A DNA stretch of 34,700 nt from Clostridia bacterium (GTDB taxonomy: Bacteria > Bacillota > Clostridia > TANB77 > CAG-508). Location: assembly GCA_017430135.1 (NCBI GenBank), contig JAFRNM010000010.1, positions 1 to 34,700 of the forward strand, in the 5' to 3' direction. The notes beneath the pieces were generated by a model that did no database searches, was not told the origin of the DNA, and saw nothing but the letters and a program-made list of their open reading frames with translations. The position numbers and the translations under genes were made by a program. Shown here one piece after another: positions 7,432-15,226 of the stretch; position 1 is the stretch's first letter, and the number at the start of each line of letters is the position of its first letter.

Positions 7432-10413
7432 TTATTCATCCTTCAATTCTATTAGTTTAGTAATATCTTTCATTATTTCTATAACTATTTGTTTTCTTAG
7501 GCTAATAATTGCCTCTTCTTCTGTTTTCTTCATTATTTTGCTTTTTAATGTCTTATTTAAATCATATATCTTTCTAGTGTTATTTACAATTTTATCATAT
7601 AAATTCTTTTCTTGAGTATTATCAAAATCAACATCTATAATAGGTAATTTTTCCAACACTTGAGTTCCTCTTGAATAAAATCCACCTTCAAAATCACTTC
7701 CCATTTTTTCCATCACATCATTCATTATTGGATGACTTAAGTATGATTGTAAGAAGAATAAATCATATTTACTATTTTGTTTCATCTTTATTCCACAATA
7801 TCCCGCTGTCCCACCACTTTGTATAACTAAATTTTCATTATCATACATAAACATTGGCTCTTTAGACATTACTCCCACAATTAATTTTTCTTGATTGTTA
7901 AATTCATTTATTGCTTGTACTCTTCCAAATTGATACCAATTACTTTTGTTTGAGTTTGGAACATCTCTACCTGTACTTTTCCCTGAAACTTGTTTTGGAA
8001 CTATCAAATCATAATTGTCTAATAAATACTCTTTTATACCCTTATACTGTTGTAAATTTATATCTATCAATTTCCCTCTTTCGTCATATGGAAATATAAT
8101 ATATTTATCTGTAACTAAAGGATCAAAAGAATTTACATTCTTTTCTACATTATTTATAGGTTGAAAATATCTTTTTACTATACTTCTTTCGATTTTATAT
8201 TCTTTATTATTTTTCTTTATAATTACATAGTCTTCATCTTCACTTATTATTTCTTTTCCTTTAATTACATATATTTTATTTAAACTAGTCTGAACTCCAT
8301 TAAAAGGTATTGCTATTTCTGATAATTGTATAGAATTATTAAATAATTTTTTTAATTCCTTCATCTTTTCTATATCCATAGATAATATCCACGGTTTTTT
8401 ATCTATTTCATTACAATCTATTTTTGTATAAATATTACTTTTATTATTAATAATCCATTCTGCATAGCTATTTATATAGCAATATTCAAAGTTTTCTTCT
8501 TTGTTTTTATTCAGCATAATTATAGAACTATATATAGTTTTATCCTTAAATACTTGCTGATAGTTAAAATCTATAAACAATTTCAAATAATTATTTTCCG
8601 AAATAAGTTCTCTAATTTTTTCTCCCGATACATTATTTATAAATTTATTTGGTACAATGTAACATACAACTCCAGTGTCTTTGACTAAATCCACGGCTCT
8701 TTGTATAAATAAGAAGTATTTATCAAACTGCTTATATGCAACAAAATATTCTGATTTATACGCTTGTACTTCTTTCTTATCTTGGAATTTTATCATGTCT
8801 TCTGTTTTTACATATGGAGGATTACCAATTATTAAATCAAATTTATTTCCACTATTTATATTATTAAATGAAAATGGATTAATACTTATTAATTCATCTG
8901 TAGTTGCATCCTTTAACATTTCTAAATCAATCAAAGAATTTCCATTAATAATATTATTATCTAATGATGGCAATACTGGTTTTTCATTTATTACAGTTTC
9001 TTCTGTTTCACCTTCTAAAACTTTAAGTAATAAACTAAATTTTGCAACTTCTACAGCCTGATAGTCAATATCAACTCCGTACAAACAATTTGTTAAAATT
9101 TCTCTTTTCTCTTTATATGTTAATTTGTATGTATTTGTATATGTTTCCTCTAAACTATCATATTTTTTATTTTTTTCATACCAATCCTGACAATAATTAA
9201 TTAAATAATCTAATACTTCTGTCAAAAAAATTCCTGATCCACAAGCTATATCTGCTATTCTTAATTTTTTTATTTCATCAGGATTTTTTTCATATGTAAA
9301 GCTCTCTAAACTTTTACTGACCATAAATTTTACTACATCATATGGAGTTGTTACAATTGCCCTATTTAGATTTTCTTTTTTAGGTTGTAGTATTACTTCA
9401 TTATTCTTTACAATAAGAGTTTCAGATATAAAGACTTCGTATATTTCTCCTAATATATTTGAACTAATAACAGTAAAATCATAAGGACTATTAGGATAAT
9501 ATAAATCTGTAATAATATTTTTCAAAATAGTTTTATCTAGCTCATTTATTATATTGCGTTCTTTAAAAATTCCTGAATTGTATCTTTTATCTGCGATTTC
9601 AATAATTTTTTCCAACTCTTTTTGAAGCATTGAATCTATTGAAATTGATTTTTGCAATGTCTTATATAAAGGTAAATTTCTATCCTCACAAATTCTCAAA
9701 AACACAATTTCATTTATAAATTCTTGAATTTCTATATTTATGTCTTCTATATTTCCACCTTTTATATTGAATAATTCTTGTCCCAATTGTACTCGCCAAG
9801 CATTTATTTGTTTCAGAAACATCTCATCAATAGTCTGACCTATACCAGAAAAACTCTTAAATTTTTCTTCAAATTTTCCATTATATACAATTTCTTTAGA
9901 AATTAATTCATATATTTCATCATATTTATCAAAATATTCTAAATAATTAAATTTAGCAATTAAATTTTTATTAGTAGGATCATCGCTCTTTGGTATATCA
10001 GAACAATCATATATCAACAAATCTTTGAAATTAGTTAATACTGATATTTTATGCTTTGCAGACCAACCATATCTTCTTGCTTGAAATGAACAATCAATGT
10101 TTTCTAAAATATTTACTGATGGCTTTTTGGCTTCAACAAAAAAAGTAGATACCCCATTAAAAGTCATTGTATAATCTGGTTTTCCTAAATCTTGTTCATA
10201 TGACTCAACTACTACTTCTTTTAAATTAGGTGACTTGCCATTTGAATTTTGAACATCCCATCCAAAATCTTTTAAGAATTCATCTATGAATTCTAATCTA
10301 CATTCACTCTCATTATACTTTGAATTATTATAAAATTCATAGTTGTTTTTAAATCTATTCATCAATTCTTTAAGATGATTTTTTGCATCATTCTTGTTAA
10401 AATTAAAAGACAT
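7432..10413 (-). CDS. Type IIG restriction-modification enzyme (Eco57I-like)
   Basis: A 993-aa single-chain nuclease-methylase. The N-terminus (residues 1-180) has a PD-(D/E)XK nuclease of HsdR type: D80 in KPDY and E94/K96 in FFVEAKKP. A helical linker follows, then an adenine methylase domain with motif I DIACGSG (388-394) and motif IV NPPY (531-534), and a C-terminal TaqI-like specificity region (to ~950). One chain should therefore recognise, cut and methylate DNA. It is the first gene of a four-gene operon (nuclease-methylase, methylase, PHP-ATPase, 87-aa protein). Its promoter at 10449-10477 lies within a long inverted repeat. All key motifs are intact. Confidence 0.9.
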   Translation of the reverse strand: MSFNFNKNDAKNHLKELMNRFKNNYEFYNNSKYNESECRLEFIDEFLKDFGWDVQNSNGKSPNLKEVVVESYEQDLGKPDYTMTFNGVSTFFVEAKKPSVNILENIDCSFQARRYGWSAKHKISVLTNFKDLLIYDCSDIPKSDDPTNKNLIAKFNYLEYFDKYDEIYELISKEIVYNGKFEEKFKSFSGIGQTIDEMFLKQINAWRVQLGQELFNIKGGNIEDINIEIQEFINEIVFLRICEDRNLPLYKTLQKSISIDSMLQKELEKIIEIADKRYNSGIFKERNIINELDKTILKNIITDLYYPNSPYDFTVISSNILGEIYEVFISETLIVKNNEVILQPKKENLNRAIVTTPYDVVKFMVSKSLESFTYEKNPDEIKKLRIADIACGSGIFLTEVLDYLINYCQDWYEKNKKYDSLEETYTNTYKLTYKEKREILTNCLYGVDIDYQAVEVAKFSLLLKVLEGETEETVINEKPVLPSLDNNIINGNSLIDLEMLKDATTDELISINPFSFNNINSGNKFDLIIGNPPYVKTEDMIKFQDKKEVQAYKSEYFVAYKQFDKYFLFIQRAVDLVKDTGVVCYIVPNKFINNVSGEKIRELISENNYLKLFIDFNYQQVFKDKTIYSSIIMLNKNKEENFEYCYINSYAEWIINNKSNIYTKIDCNEIDKKPWILSMDIEKMKELKKLFNNSIQLSEIAIPFNGVQTSLNKIYVIKGKEIISEDEDYVIIKKNNKEYKIERSIVKRYFQPINNVEKNVNSFDPLVTDKYIIFPYDERGKLIDINLQQYKGIKEYLLDNYDLIVPKQVSGKSTGRDVPNSNKSNWYQFGRVQAINEFNNQEKLIVGVMSKEPMFMYDNENLVIQSGGTAGYCGIKMKQNSKYDLFFLQSYLSHPIMNDVMEKMGSDFEGGFYSRGTQVLEKLPIIDVDFDNTQEKNLYDKIVNNTRKIYDLNKTLKSKIMKKTEEEAIISLRKQIVIEIMKDITKLIELKDE

Positions 10414-10448
10414 TTCTTCACTTCTTTCTTAAATTTTTATTCCATATC

Positions 10449-10499
10449 ACTATATCATAAAAAGACATTTTTCACAATAAAAAAACGCCTTTTTATGAT
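10449..10499 (-). promoter_or_regulatory. Promoter of the restriction operon within an 11-bp inverted repeat
   Basis: Minus-strand -35 TTGTGA (10472-10477), 17-bp spacer, -10 TATAGT (10449-10454), about 35 bp before the start codon at 10413. Perfect 11-bp arms, ATCATAAAAAG (10454-10464) and CTTTTTATGAT (10489-10499), flank the -35 and touch the -10, with 24 bp between them. This is the layout of a two-site operator, but no C-protein gene is visible in the operon. Confidence 0.7.
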
Positions 10500-10511
10500 T
10501 AAATTTTTTGT

Positions 10512-10540
10512 AAAAAAAATAGTAACTTTTACTACTTTTT
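10512..10540 (-). terminator. Rho-independent terminator after the HIT gene
   Basis: Read on the minus strand: AAAAAG-TAGTAA-AAG-TTACTA followed by eight T. It separates the HIT operon from the restriction operon promoter. Confidence 0.7.
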
Positions 10541-10595
10541 AAGTCTATAAATATACTTTCTAACTTACTCTTATCCTGATATTCAAAAAATATAT

Positions 10596-11105
10596 TTAGC
10601 TTTCCATTTTTTCTCTTAATCTTATAAGTTTTTCTTTATCCTCTTTATACTCAAATCTAGGCTTAACAAAATTTTTTGAACCTCTTTTTTCAAATGAATA
10701 TCTTGGAATTAACTGTATATGAAAATGATTCATCGGTCCATCACACATTGTACATAAATATACACTTTCAGCATTATATGTTTCTTTTAATAAATTCATT
10801 AATTTTTTAGCTATTAGAAATATATCTTTACAGGTTTCATCATCAATTTCCATCATATCTTTAAAATGTTTTTTTGTACTTATTGCTACATGCCCATTAG
10901 CTCTTGGATTTCCTACTAAAAAGCATTTAAACTTATCATTTTCAAAAATCATTTTATCTTCATTATTACCATATAAGATATGATTATTCTGTCTATCAAA
11001 GCAAGTAGGACATATTCCAGAATCAACAATATCAGCAACTTCTATCTTACCATTTTCTATTAACTCAACAATTTTTTCATTTTTTAATTTCTTTAAATTA
11101 TCCAT
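10596..11105 (-). CDS. HIT family protein (nucleotide hydrolase/transferase)
   Basis: A 169-aa protein with the histidine triad NHFHIQLIP near residues 125-133. An N-terminal CPTCF pair is probably half of a zinc site (residues 33-36). GNPRANGHVAISTKKHF matches the strand preceding the triad in HIT proteins. The family hydrolyses nucleoside phosphoramidates, dinucleoside polyphosphates or related adducts in the cytoplasm; the substrate here is unknown. It is the last gene of a five-gene minus-strand run with 12-16 bp gaps, downstream of the P-loop kinase gene, and is followed by a terminator. Confidence 0.85.
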   Translation of the reverse strand: MDNLKKLKNEKIVELIENGKIEVADIVDSGICPTCFDRQNNHILYGNNEDKMIFENDKFKCFLVGNPRANGHVAISTKKHFKDMMEIDDETCKDIFLIAKKLMNLLKETYNAESVYLCTMCDGPMNHFHIQLIPRYSFEKRGSKNFVKPRFEYKEDKEKLIRLREKMES

Positions 11106-11119
11106 ATATCAATATTCTC

Positions 11120-11626
11120 CTATAAAATAAATCTATTATCATTTTCAATAATATCAACTGTTTCATTAACTGTAAAATTTGATGTATCTAATATATATTG
11201 TTCGTTATAATTATTATTCTTAAAGCTTTTTAATAAAGTAATACAGCGTTCATTCATTTGACAATCTTCTGGTCTTTCTTTATCTCTTAAAAGTAAAGTT
11301 TTTTCATCTACTAATAAAACAATAAATTTTATATCATAGCCTTTAAAATCTCCTTGCATTTTCTTTAATGGTGTAGATGTTATAATATAATTAAATATAA
11401 CATCATATCCGTACTCTAAATAAGTTCTAATTGTGCTTATGCATACTTTCCAAAACACATCCAAATGATTTCCTTCTTTCCAAGCTTGAACATATCCACC
11501 AACTACTTGATGATATATTTCATCTCCTTCTATTAAAACAGATTTCTTTTTGGATTGTGTAATTTTTCTTGAAATTGTACTTTTTCCAACTCCTGCTGGT
11601 CCAGTAATTATATATAATTTTGACAT
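11120..11626 (-). CDS. P-loop NTPase, small-molecule kinase-like
   Basis: A 168-aa protein with a Walker A motif GPAGVGKS at residues 8-15, directly after a hydrophobic strand (LYIITG). This is the architecture of adenylate kinase/shikimate kinase-type and AAA_33 phosphotransferases. FIVLLVDEKTLLLRDKERPEDCQMNERC looks like the lid and base-binding region, and ends with a strand-helix tail. The phosphate acceptor cannot be told. It lies 14 bp upstream of the HIT gene in the same operon. Confidence 0.8.
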   Translation of the reverse strand: MSKLYIITGPAGVGKSTISRKITQSKKKSVLIEGDEIYHQVVGGYVQAWKEGNHLDVFWKVCISTIRTYLEYGYDVIFNYIITSTPLKKMQGDFKGYDIKFIVLLVDEKTLLLRDKERPEDCQMNERCITLLKSFKNNNYNEQYILDTSNFTVNETVDIIENDNRFIL

Positions 11627-11641
11627 TTTATTTTACTCCCT

Positions 11642-12084
11642 TTATACATGATTAATATATTTATTAAACTCTTTAAAACTAATACCCACTGGTACATTAA
11701 AAAATTCTTTTGTAGGAGTATCTTTTCCTCCTCTTAACTTTATATAATAATCCACTATTGTTTTTATTGCTTCTTCTTCTGAATTGTACTCATAAATTCC
11801 TTTTTTCTCAAAGTTAGGGTGTTCCATATGATAAACCTTATTATTCTCATAATATAAGACAAAGCAATGCATATGTTCTTCTTCCTCTAAATTGCCATAG
11901 TCATCTGGTTCAAAAATTCTACAACAAAACATTTTATTTTTTATACTAATCTTGTTCAATAAATAATGCATTAAATTAACTTGATCAATACATGTTCCTA
12001 TTTTATGTTCCAGAATTTCATCTATTGAAATTGTTCTATAAATTTATAAATATCTTCTGGATTTTTTATTTCATCTAAAGTCAA
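11642..12084 (-). pseudogene. Transglutaminase-like gene, broken by a frameshift/deletion
   Basis: The 3' part (ATG 11971 to 11642) reads as 109 aa, but the protein continues upstream of that Met in the same frame as YRTISIDEIL...GTCIDQVNL, which holds the expected catalytic Cys. The real 5' end is in another frame: a TTG start at 12084 behind AAGGTG reads LTLDEIKNPEDIYKFIEQFQ and then hits TAG. The two pieces overlap at 12030-12050, as if an internal segment had been lost and the frame shifted. EEHMHCFVLYY supplies the likely His. Either the gene is dead or only a truncated protein is made. The transglutaminase-like assignment is moderate. Confidence 0.65.
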
Positions 12085-12097
12085 ATTATTCACCTTC

Positions 12098-12433
12098 TTA
12101 TTTTATAATTGTATGTTCAAAATATCTTTCTTGAAATTCAACTAAAGCTTCAATTGCATCTATATTATAATCCTTATCTTTAGGAACAAGAATAAGTTTA
12201 TCATCATTATCATTTAACCTATGTATAATTGCAATACACTTTCCTTCGAATTCTTTTATTGGTTCAAATACCCCTAAAACATAACAGTCTAATTCTTCTC
12301 CATCACCACTAATAGTATTTGGGATATAACCATAATTAACTGGATATATAAAACCATATTTAGGGTGTTTACCCCCAAAAGGTCTATCAATTTTTACATT
12401 TAAGGTTTTATTTAAATATATTCTATTATCCAT
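12098..12433 (-). CDS. Inorganic pyrophosphatase-like protein, short form
   Basis: A 111-aa protein with class I pyrophosphatase signatures: IDRPFGGKHP (residues ~16-25), YPVNYGYIPNT (31-41), DGEELDCYVLG (45-55, matching the metal-binding DxDxxD with one Asp replaced by Glu) and NDNDDKLILVP (74-84). It is much shorter than the usual ~170 aa and lacks the C-terminal Tyr-Lys substrate pair. It may hydrolyse a different phosphoanhydride, or be a minimal version of the family. The start has a good AAGGAGAGG site. It lies in the same operon as the kinase and HIT genes. Confidence 0.8.
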   Translation of the reverse strand: MDNRIYLNKTLNVKIDRPFGGKHPKYGFIYPVNYGYIPNTISGDGEELDCYVLGVFEPIKEFEGKCIAIIHRLNDNDDKLILVPKDKDYNIDAIEALVEFQERYFEHTIIK

Positions 12434-12448
12434 GAATCCTCTCCTTTT

Positions 12449-12823
12449 TTAATCAAATATATATCCAATTTCACTGTGTATCTCTTTATGGCAATTGGAA
12501 CATACCAATATACATTTCATCGCTTCTGCCTTATATTCTTTCCAAGACATTGTATTTCCTGAACCTAATTTAAAATCTTTTTCATGTTGATTGATATGAT
12601 GAAATTCTAATGCATCTACACATTTATTATAACCGCATCTACAGCATTTTCCACCTAAAAGTTTTATTGCTTGTAATTTCATATTTCGTCTTAGAATAGT
12701 TTTTTGATGCTTTCTAGTTTGATTATCTAATCTAGTTGATTCTCCACTGCAATCATAACAATATATCCTTGTTGAACTATTTGTTTCAAACTTATTTTCA
12801 CATATTTCACATATCTTAACCAT
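12449..12823 (-). CDS. HNH endonuclease-like protein with zinc ribbon
   Basis: About 124 aa from the ATG at 12823, which has AAAGGA upstream; the earlier in-frame ATG at 12853 has no site. The N-terminus has CEICENKF...CYDC (zinc knuckle). A second pair, CCRCGYNKC, precedes the HNH core ALEFHHINQHEKDF, followed by VCSNCHKEIH. This is the compact HNH fold found in mobile and phage genomes, probably a DNA nicking or cutting enzyme. It is the first gene of the five-gene operon, about 45 bp downstream of repeat copy 2; a TATAAT near 12846-12851 is the likely -10. Confidence 0.8.
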   Translation of the reverse strand: MVKICEICENKFETNSSTRIYCYDCSGESTRLDNQTRKHQKTILRRNMKLQAIKLLGGKCCRCGYNKCVDALEFHHINQHEKDFKLGSGNTMSWKEYKAEAMKCILVCSNCHKEIHSEIGYIFD

Positions 12824-12867
12824 GATTTTCACATCCTTTTGACTATTATACAATATATATAATCATA

Positions 12868-12924
12868 ATAAAAGCGAACAAACAAAAAAATAACAGACAA
12901 TTTCTTATCTGTTACTTTTGGCTC
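12868..12924. repeat. 57-bp repeat copy 2, direct orientation
   Basis: This matches 3051-3106 (53 of 56 positions plus one inserted T). The hairpin AACAGACAA-TTTC-TTATCTGTT has one mismatch relative to copy 1 and keeps the minus-strand T tract. It lies just upstream of the HNH gene promoter, as copy 1 lies upstream of the tsaC promoter. Confidence 0.8.
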
Positions 12925-13262
12925 CTCGTGTGTGAGCTGTAAATCGGCTGTAACCCCTGATTTCAAGCCTTCAGTTTTTGTCTGTGGTAAAATTCGTGGT
13001 AAGAATAACACAAATTTTAACAAATTATGACTCAGTTTGGGTAATATTTCCCTACTTATATTCCCATCACTTTACGAGTAAGGTCTTACTTCTTTTTTCT
13101 TATCTGCTTACAATCTTTCTTAAATAATTCTTTATTTTTACTCCAATATATAATAAAATACTTGCACGAGTACGACTAATAAAAATATATATTATTTTTT
13201 AATATCTGTCAATATAAATTCCTGTTTTTTTGCCTGTTTTTTGCCATTTTGTGTATTTTTTC
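12925..13262. other. Gene-free intergenic region
   Basis: A 64-codon minus-strand frame covers part of it, but it runs through the repeat and has no ribosome binding site, so I do not call it. A slightly GC-richer stretch at 12925-12990 contrasts with AT-rich DNA around it. A short inverted repeat, AGTAAG-AC-CTTACT, lies near 13078-13091. I see no RNA gene or other signal. Confidence 0.4.
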
Positions 13263-13291
13263 TTGACTATTTCTACATTTTTTGATAAATT
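13263..13291 (+). promoter_or_regulatory. Sigma-A promoter of the HU gene
   Basis: TTGACT (13263-13268), 17-bp spacer, TAAATT (13286-13291), about 55 bp before the ATG. A TAGGAGGG ribosome binding site precedes the start. Confidence 0.75.
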
Positions 13292-13347
13292 CTTTATAAC
13301 AACAAAAGATTAAGAATATTTGAAAGATTTTATAGGAGGGTTTATCT

Positions 13348-13626
13348 ATGAATAAATCAGAATTAGTAGCCGCACTTTCTACAAAAACAGGTGCATCTAA
13401 AAAAGCTTCTGAAGCTTCATTAAATGCTTTAGTTGATATTATTTCTTCAACATTGAAAAAAGGAGATAAAGTTCAATTAGTAGGATTTGGTACATTTGAA
13501 ACAAGAAAAAGAGCAGCTAGAAAAGGAAGAAATCCTCAAACTGGAGCAGAAATGAAAATACCTGCATCTAAATCACCAGTTTTCAAAGCTGGTAAAGCAT
13601 TAAAAGATACAGTAAACAAAAAATAA
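13348..13626 (+). CDS. hup: DNA-binding protein HU
   Basis: 92 aa, the normal length for HU. It starts MNKSELVAALSTKTGASKK. The conserved DNA-binding arm GFGTFETRKRAARKGRNPQTG (residues ~49-69) and the closing PAFKAGK-like segment (PVFKAGKALKDTV) are intact. HU is the main nucleoid-bending protein of Firmicutes and acts as a dimer. It has its own strong promoter and terminator, so it is a single-gene unit. It is the only clear housekeeping gene between the two accessory regions. Confidence 0.96.
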   Translation: MNKSELVAALSTKTGASKKASEASLNALVDIISSTLKKGDKVQLVGFGTFETRKRAARKGRNPQTGAEMKIPASKSPVFKAGKALKDTVNKK

Positions 13627-13632
13627 ATTCCC

Positions 13633-13672
13633 AAAAGCCATAATTTAGTATATTACTATTTTATGGTTTTTT
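13633..13672 (+). terminator. Terminator after HU
   Basis: Stem AAAAGCCATAA...TTATGGTTTTTT with an inner TAGTA/TACTA stem and a T-rich tail. Confidence 0.8.
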
Positions 13673-13712
13673 CTTTATTTTTCAATGGTTTTAATCTACT
13701 CTATTTTCAAAA

Positions 13713-13780
13713 GTTCGAGTCCGATATACGGAACCAACTTTTTTAAAAATCTCGAGTCCCATATACGGAACCAGTTTTTT
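13713..13780. repeat. Two direct repeats with tRNA-3'-end-like geometry
   Basis: The unit TCGAGTCC(G/C)ATATACGGAACCA followed by T6 occurs at 13715 and 13752, a period of 37 bp. Copy 1 including the preceding T has exactly the spacing of a tRNA 3' end: 7-nt T-loop TTCGAGT, 5 nt, 7 nt, one discriminator A, CCA. There is no matching 5' half, so these are not tRNA genes. Copy 1 also folds as AAAGTT...AACTTTTTT and could be a second HU terminator. Confidence 0.6.
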
Positions 13781-13798
13781 CTATTCTTTTCTACCCTA

Positions 13799-13815
13799 TT
13801 CGACACGCTTCGACA
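13799..13815. promoter_or_regulatory. Tandem Spo0A-box-like sites
   Basis: On the minus strand TGTCGAA-GCG-TGTCGAA: two perfect 0A boxes (TGTCGAA) with a 3-bp gap, which is the head-to-tail spacing known for Spo0A dimer sites. They lie about 50 bp before the 67-aa gene. A TATAAT at 13837-13842 is very close to the ribosome binding site, so the real start of transcription is uncertain. Confidence 0.5.
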
Positions 13816-13862
13816 AATTGTGCAATTCAAATGTAGTATAATAATCTTAGGAGGATATTGTT

Positions 13863-14066
13863 ATGAGAGAATATTATTTCAGATCAATACAAATGATAAT
13901 CGACCATAACATCAAAAGTGAAGAAGAATACATAAAGCTTGTTAAGAAATATGATATTTTAAGTGTTGAAAGCCTAAAGTATATTTCTCAGGAAAGAAAC
14001 TTCAGAAAAATCATCAAGATGGCTAAAGACATATTATCCTACCAAGAAAACCCTTCACAAGAATAG
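13863..14066 (+). CDS. 67-aa small protein, function unknown
   Basis: It has a strong TAGGAGG site at 13848-13854, a clean ATG and a terminator overlapping its stop, so it is a real gene. The protein is Lys/Ile-rich and mostly helical (MREYYFRSIQMIIDHNIKSE; SLKYISQERNFRKIIKMAKDIL), with no Cys, no signal peptide and no membrane segment. Two Spo0A-like boxes upstream hint at control by growth phase or sporulation state. No family was recognised. Confidence 0.75.
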   Translation: MREYYFRSIQMIIDHNIKSEEEYIKLVKKYDILSVESLKYISQERNFRKIIKMAKDILSYQENPSQE

Positions 14067-14075
14067 CGAAGGGTT
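14049..14075 (+). terminator. Terminator overlapping the end of the 67-aa gene
   Basis: AACCCTTC / GAAGGGTT stem with an 11-nt loop that contains the stop codon, followed by a T run. Confidence 0.85.
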
Positions 14076-14212
14076 TTTATATTATAAATTCATTATATTT
14101 TTTCAAAATTAGAATTTCGAGTCATTTTTCCATTTTTCGACGCACGAGAATCGATTTTAAACCATTTTTATTTCATTATCCAATATTCTTTATATCTTAT
14201 TTTTTAGACTTT

Positions 14213-15214
14213 TTATAGGATTTTCGCAATTTGTTCTAGTTCCTTGTATGTTTTGTTGCAAAAATATACACCATACTTATCTATACCATACCCTGCAATA
14301 TCTACCTCATCATCAGTTACATATATTTGATCATCTGATGTCAAAACATAATCTCCAAGCTTCAATTTATCAATAATTGCTTTATTCGCATTTTTAAAAC
14401 TTGTATTATCAACAATTACTTTATCACATTCAAAAGCTTCAATAAAATAGTTAAGGTCTTTATTATAATCAACTATTAATAAGACTTCTAATTCTTTTCC
14501 ATTCATTTTGCCTTTGTCATAGTTACATACAAATACTTGATTAAACCTTTTTATTACATTTACTCTATTTCCTTTACTATCTTTTATTACAAAATCTATC
14601 TTATTAATATCTTCTATTTTATTAAAATCAGAATTTTCCTTTTTGACATTCAATAATATTATATTTCCATAAGTTGATGTTTTTATTGATTTTATTTCTA
14701 TGTCTATATCTTTATATTTTTGTTCTTTATATAATATATTTATATTTTTTAAATTATACTTTATTATGTCTTTTGATATTTCAAATTTAATTTGTTCTGA
14801 TAAATTTATTTGTTCATCTGTTTCCGTATCTTCAATAACACCTATTACTAGGTTGCAAGAAACACTACTACTATTTTTAACAATATTATCCATAAAACAA
14901 TTATTTACAAATTCTTCATCTAAAAATGAAATTATATTGAAAATCTTATATTCATTTTTCTTAATTTTTGAATAATATGAAGTTTGAATTTTAAAATGTT
15001 CTGTTCCATACTCTTTATTATTATCATCTTTTAATATAAAAGTTTCGATAAATAATTGTGGTGCATTAATTTTTTTATACTTTTCTGATAATTTAAGATT
15101 AAATTCAAACATCATATTAATACTATCTAATCCATAAGAAACAAGTTCAATCTCACAACCATCATCTATAACTTTTATATTATTATTTTTTAAATTTTCA
15201 GATAGATTATTCAT
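14213..15214 (-). CDS. 333-aa protein of unknown function
   Basis: A soluble protein without signal peptide or membrane segment, rich in Ile, Lys and Asn, with alternating short strands typical of an all-beta, immunoglobulin-like or DUF5643-like fold (for example DIEIKSIKTSTYGNIILLNVKK near residue 170). The C-terminal 60 residues have many short turns (YVTDDEVDIAGYGIDKYG). No catalytic motif is seen. It lies 12 bp after the 66-aa gene and ends the metallo-hydrolase operon. Confidence 0.7.
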   Translation of the reverse strand: MNNLSENLKNNNIKVIDDGCEIELVSYGLDSINMMFEFNLKLSEKYKKINAPQLFIETFILKDDNNKEYGTEHFKIQTSYYSKIKKNEYKIFNIISFLDEEFVNNCFMDNIVKNSSSVSCNLVIGVIEDTETDEQINLSEQIKFEISKDIIKYNLKNINILYKEQKYKDIDIEIKSIKTSTYGNIILLNVKKENSDFNKIEDINKIDFVIKDSKGNRVNVIKRFNQVFVCNYDKGKMNGKELEVLLIVDYNKDLNYFIEAFECDKVIVDNTSFKNANKAIIDKLKLGDYVLTSDDQIYVTDDEVDIAGYGIDKYGVYFCNKTYKELEQIAKIL

Positions 15215-15226
15215 ATTCTTTTCCTC

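Noticed and set aside
8675..9061. 128-codon plus-strand open frame inside the restriction enzyme gene
   Set aside because: It lies antisense to a gene with intact motifs on both sides and has no ribosome binding site or protein-like motifs.
12829..13023. 64-codon minus-strand open frame between HNH and HU
   Set aside because: It runs through the 57-bp repeat and terminator hairpin, has no ribosome binding site, and its C-terminal sequence is just the translated repeat.
13713..13780. tRNA gene or pair of tRNA genes
   Set aside because: Only 3'-end-like halves are present; there is no 5' acceptor arm, D-arm or anticodon arm upstream.
13713..13780. CRISPR array
   Set aside because: Only two units with a 37-bp period and T-rich spacing; no cas genes and no third repeat.
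13685..13909. 74-codon plus-strand open frame after HU
   Set aside because: It crosses the direct repeats and the Spo0A-like boxes and overlaps the better supported 67-aa gene; it has no ribosome binding site.
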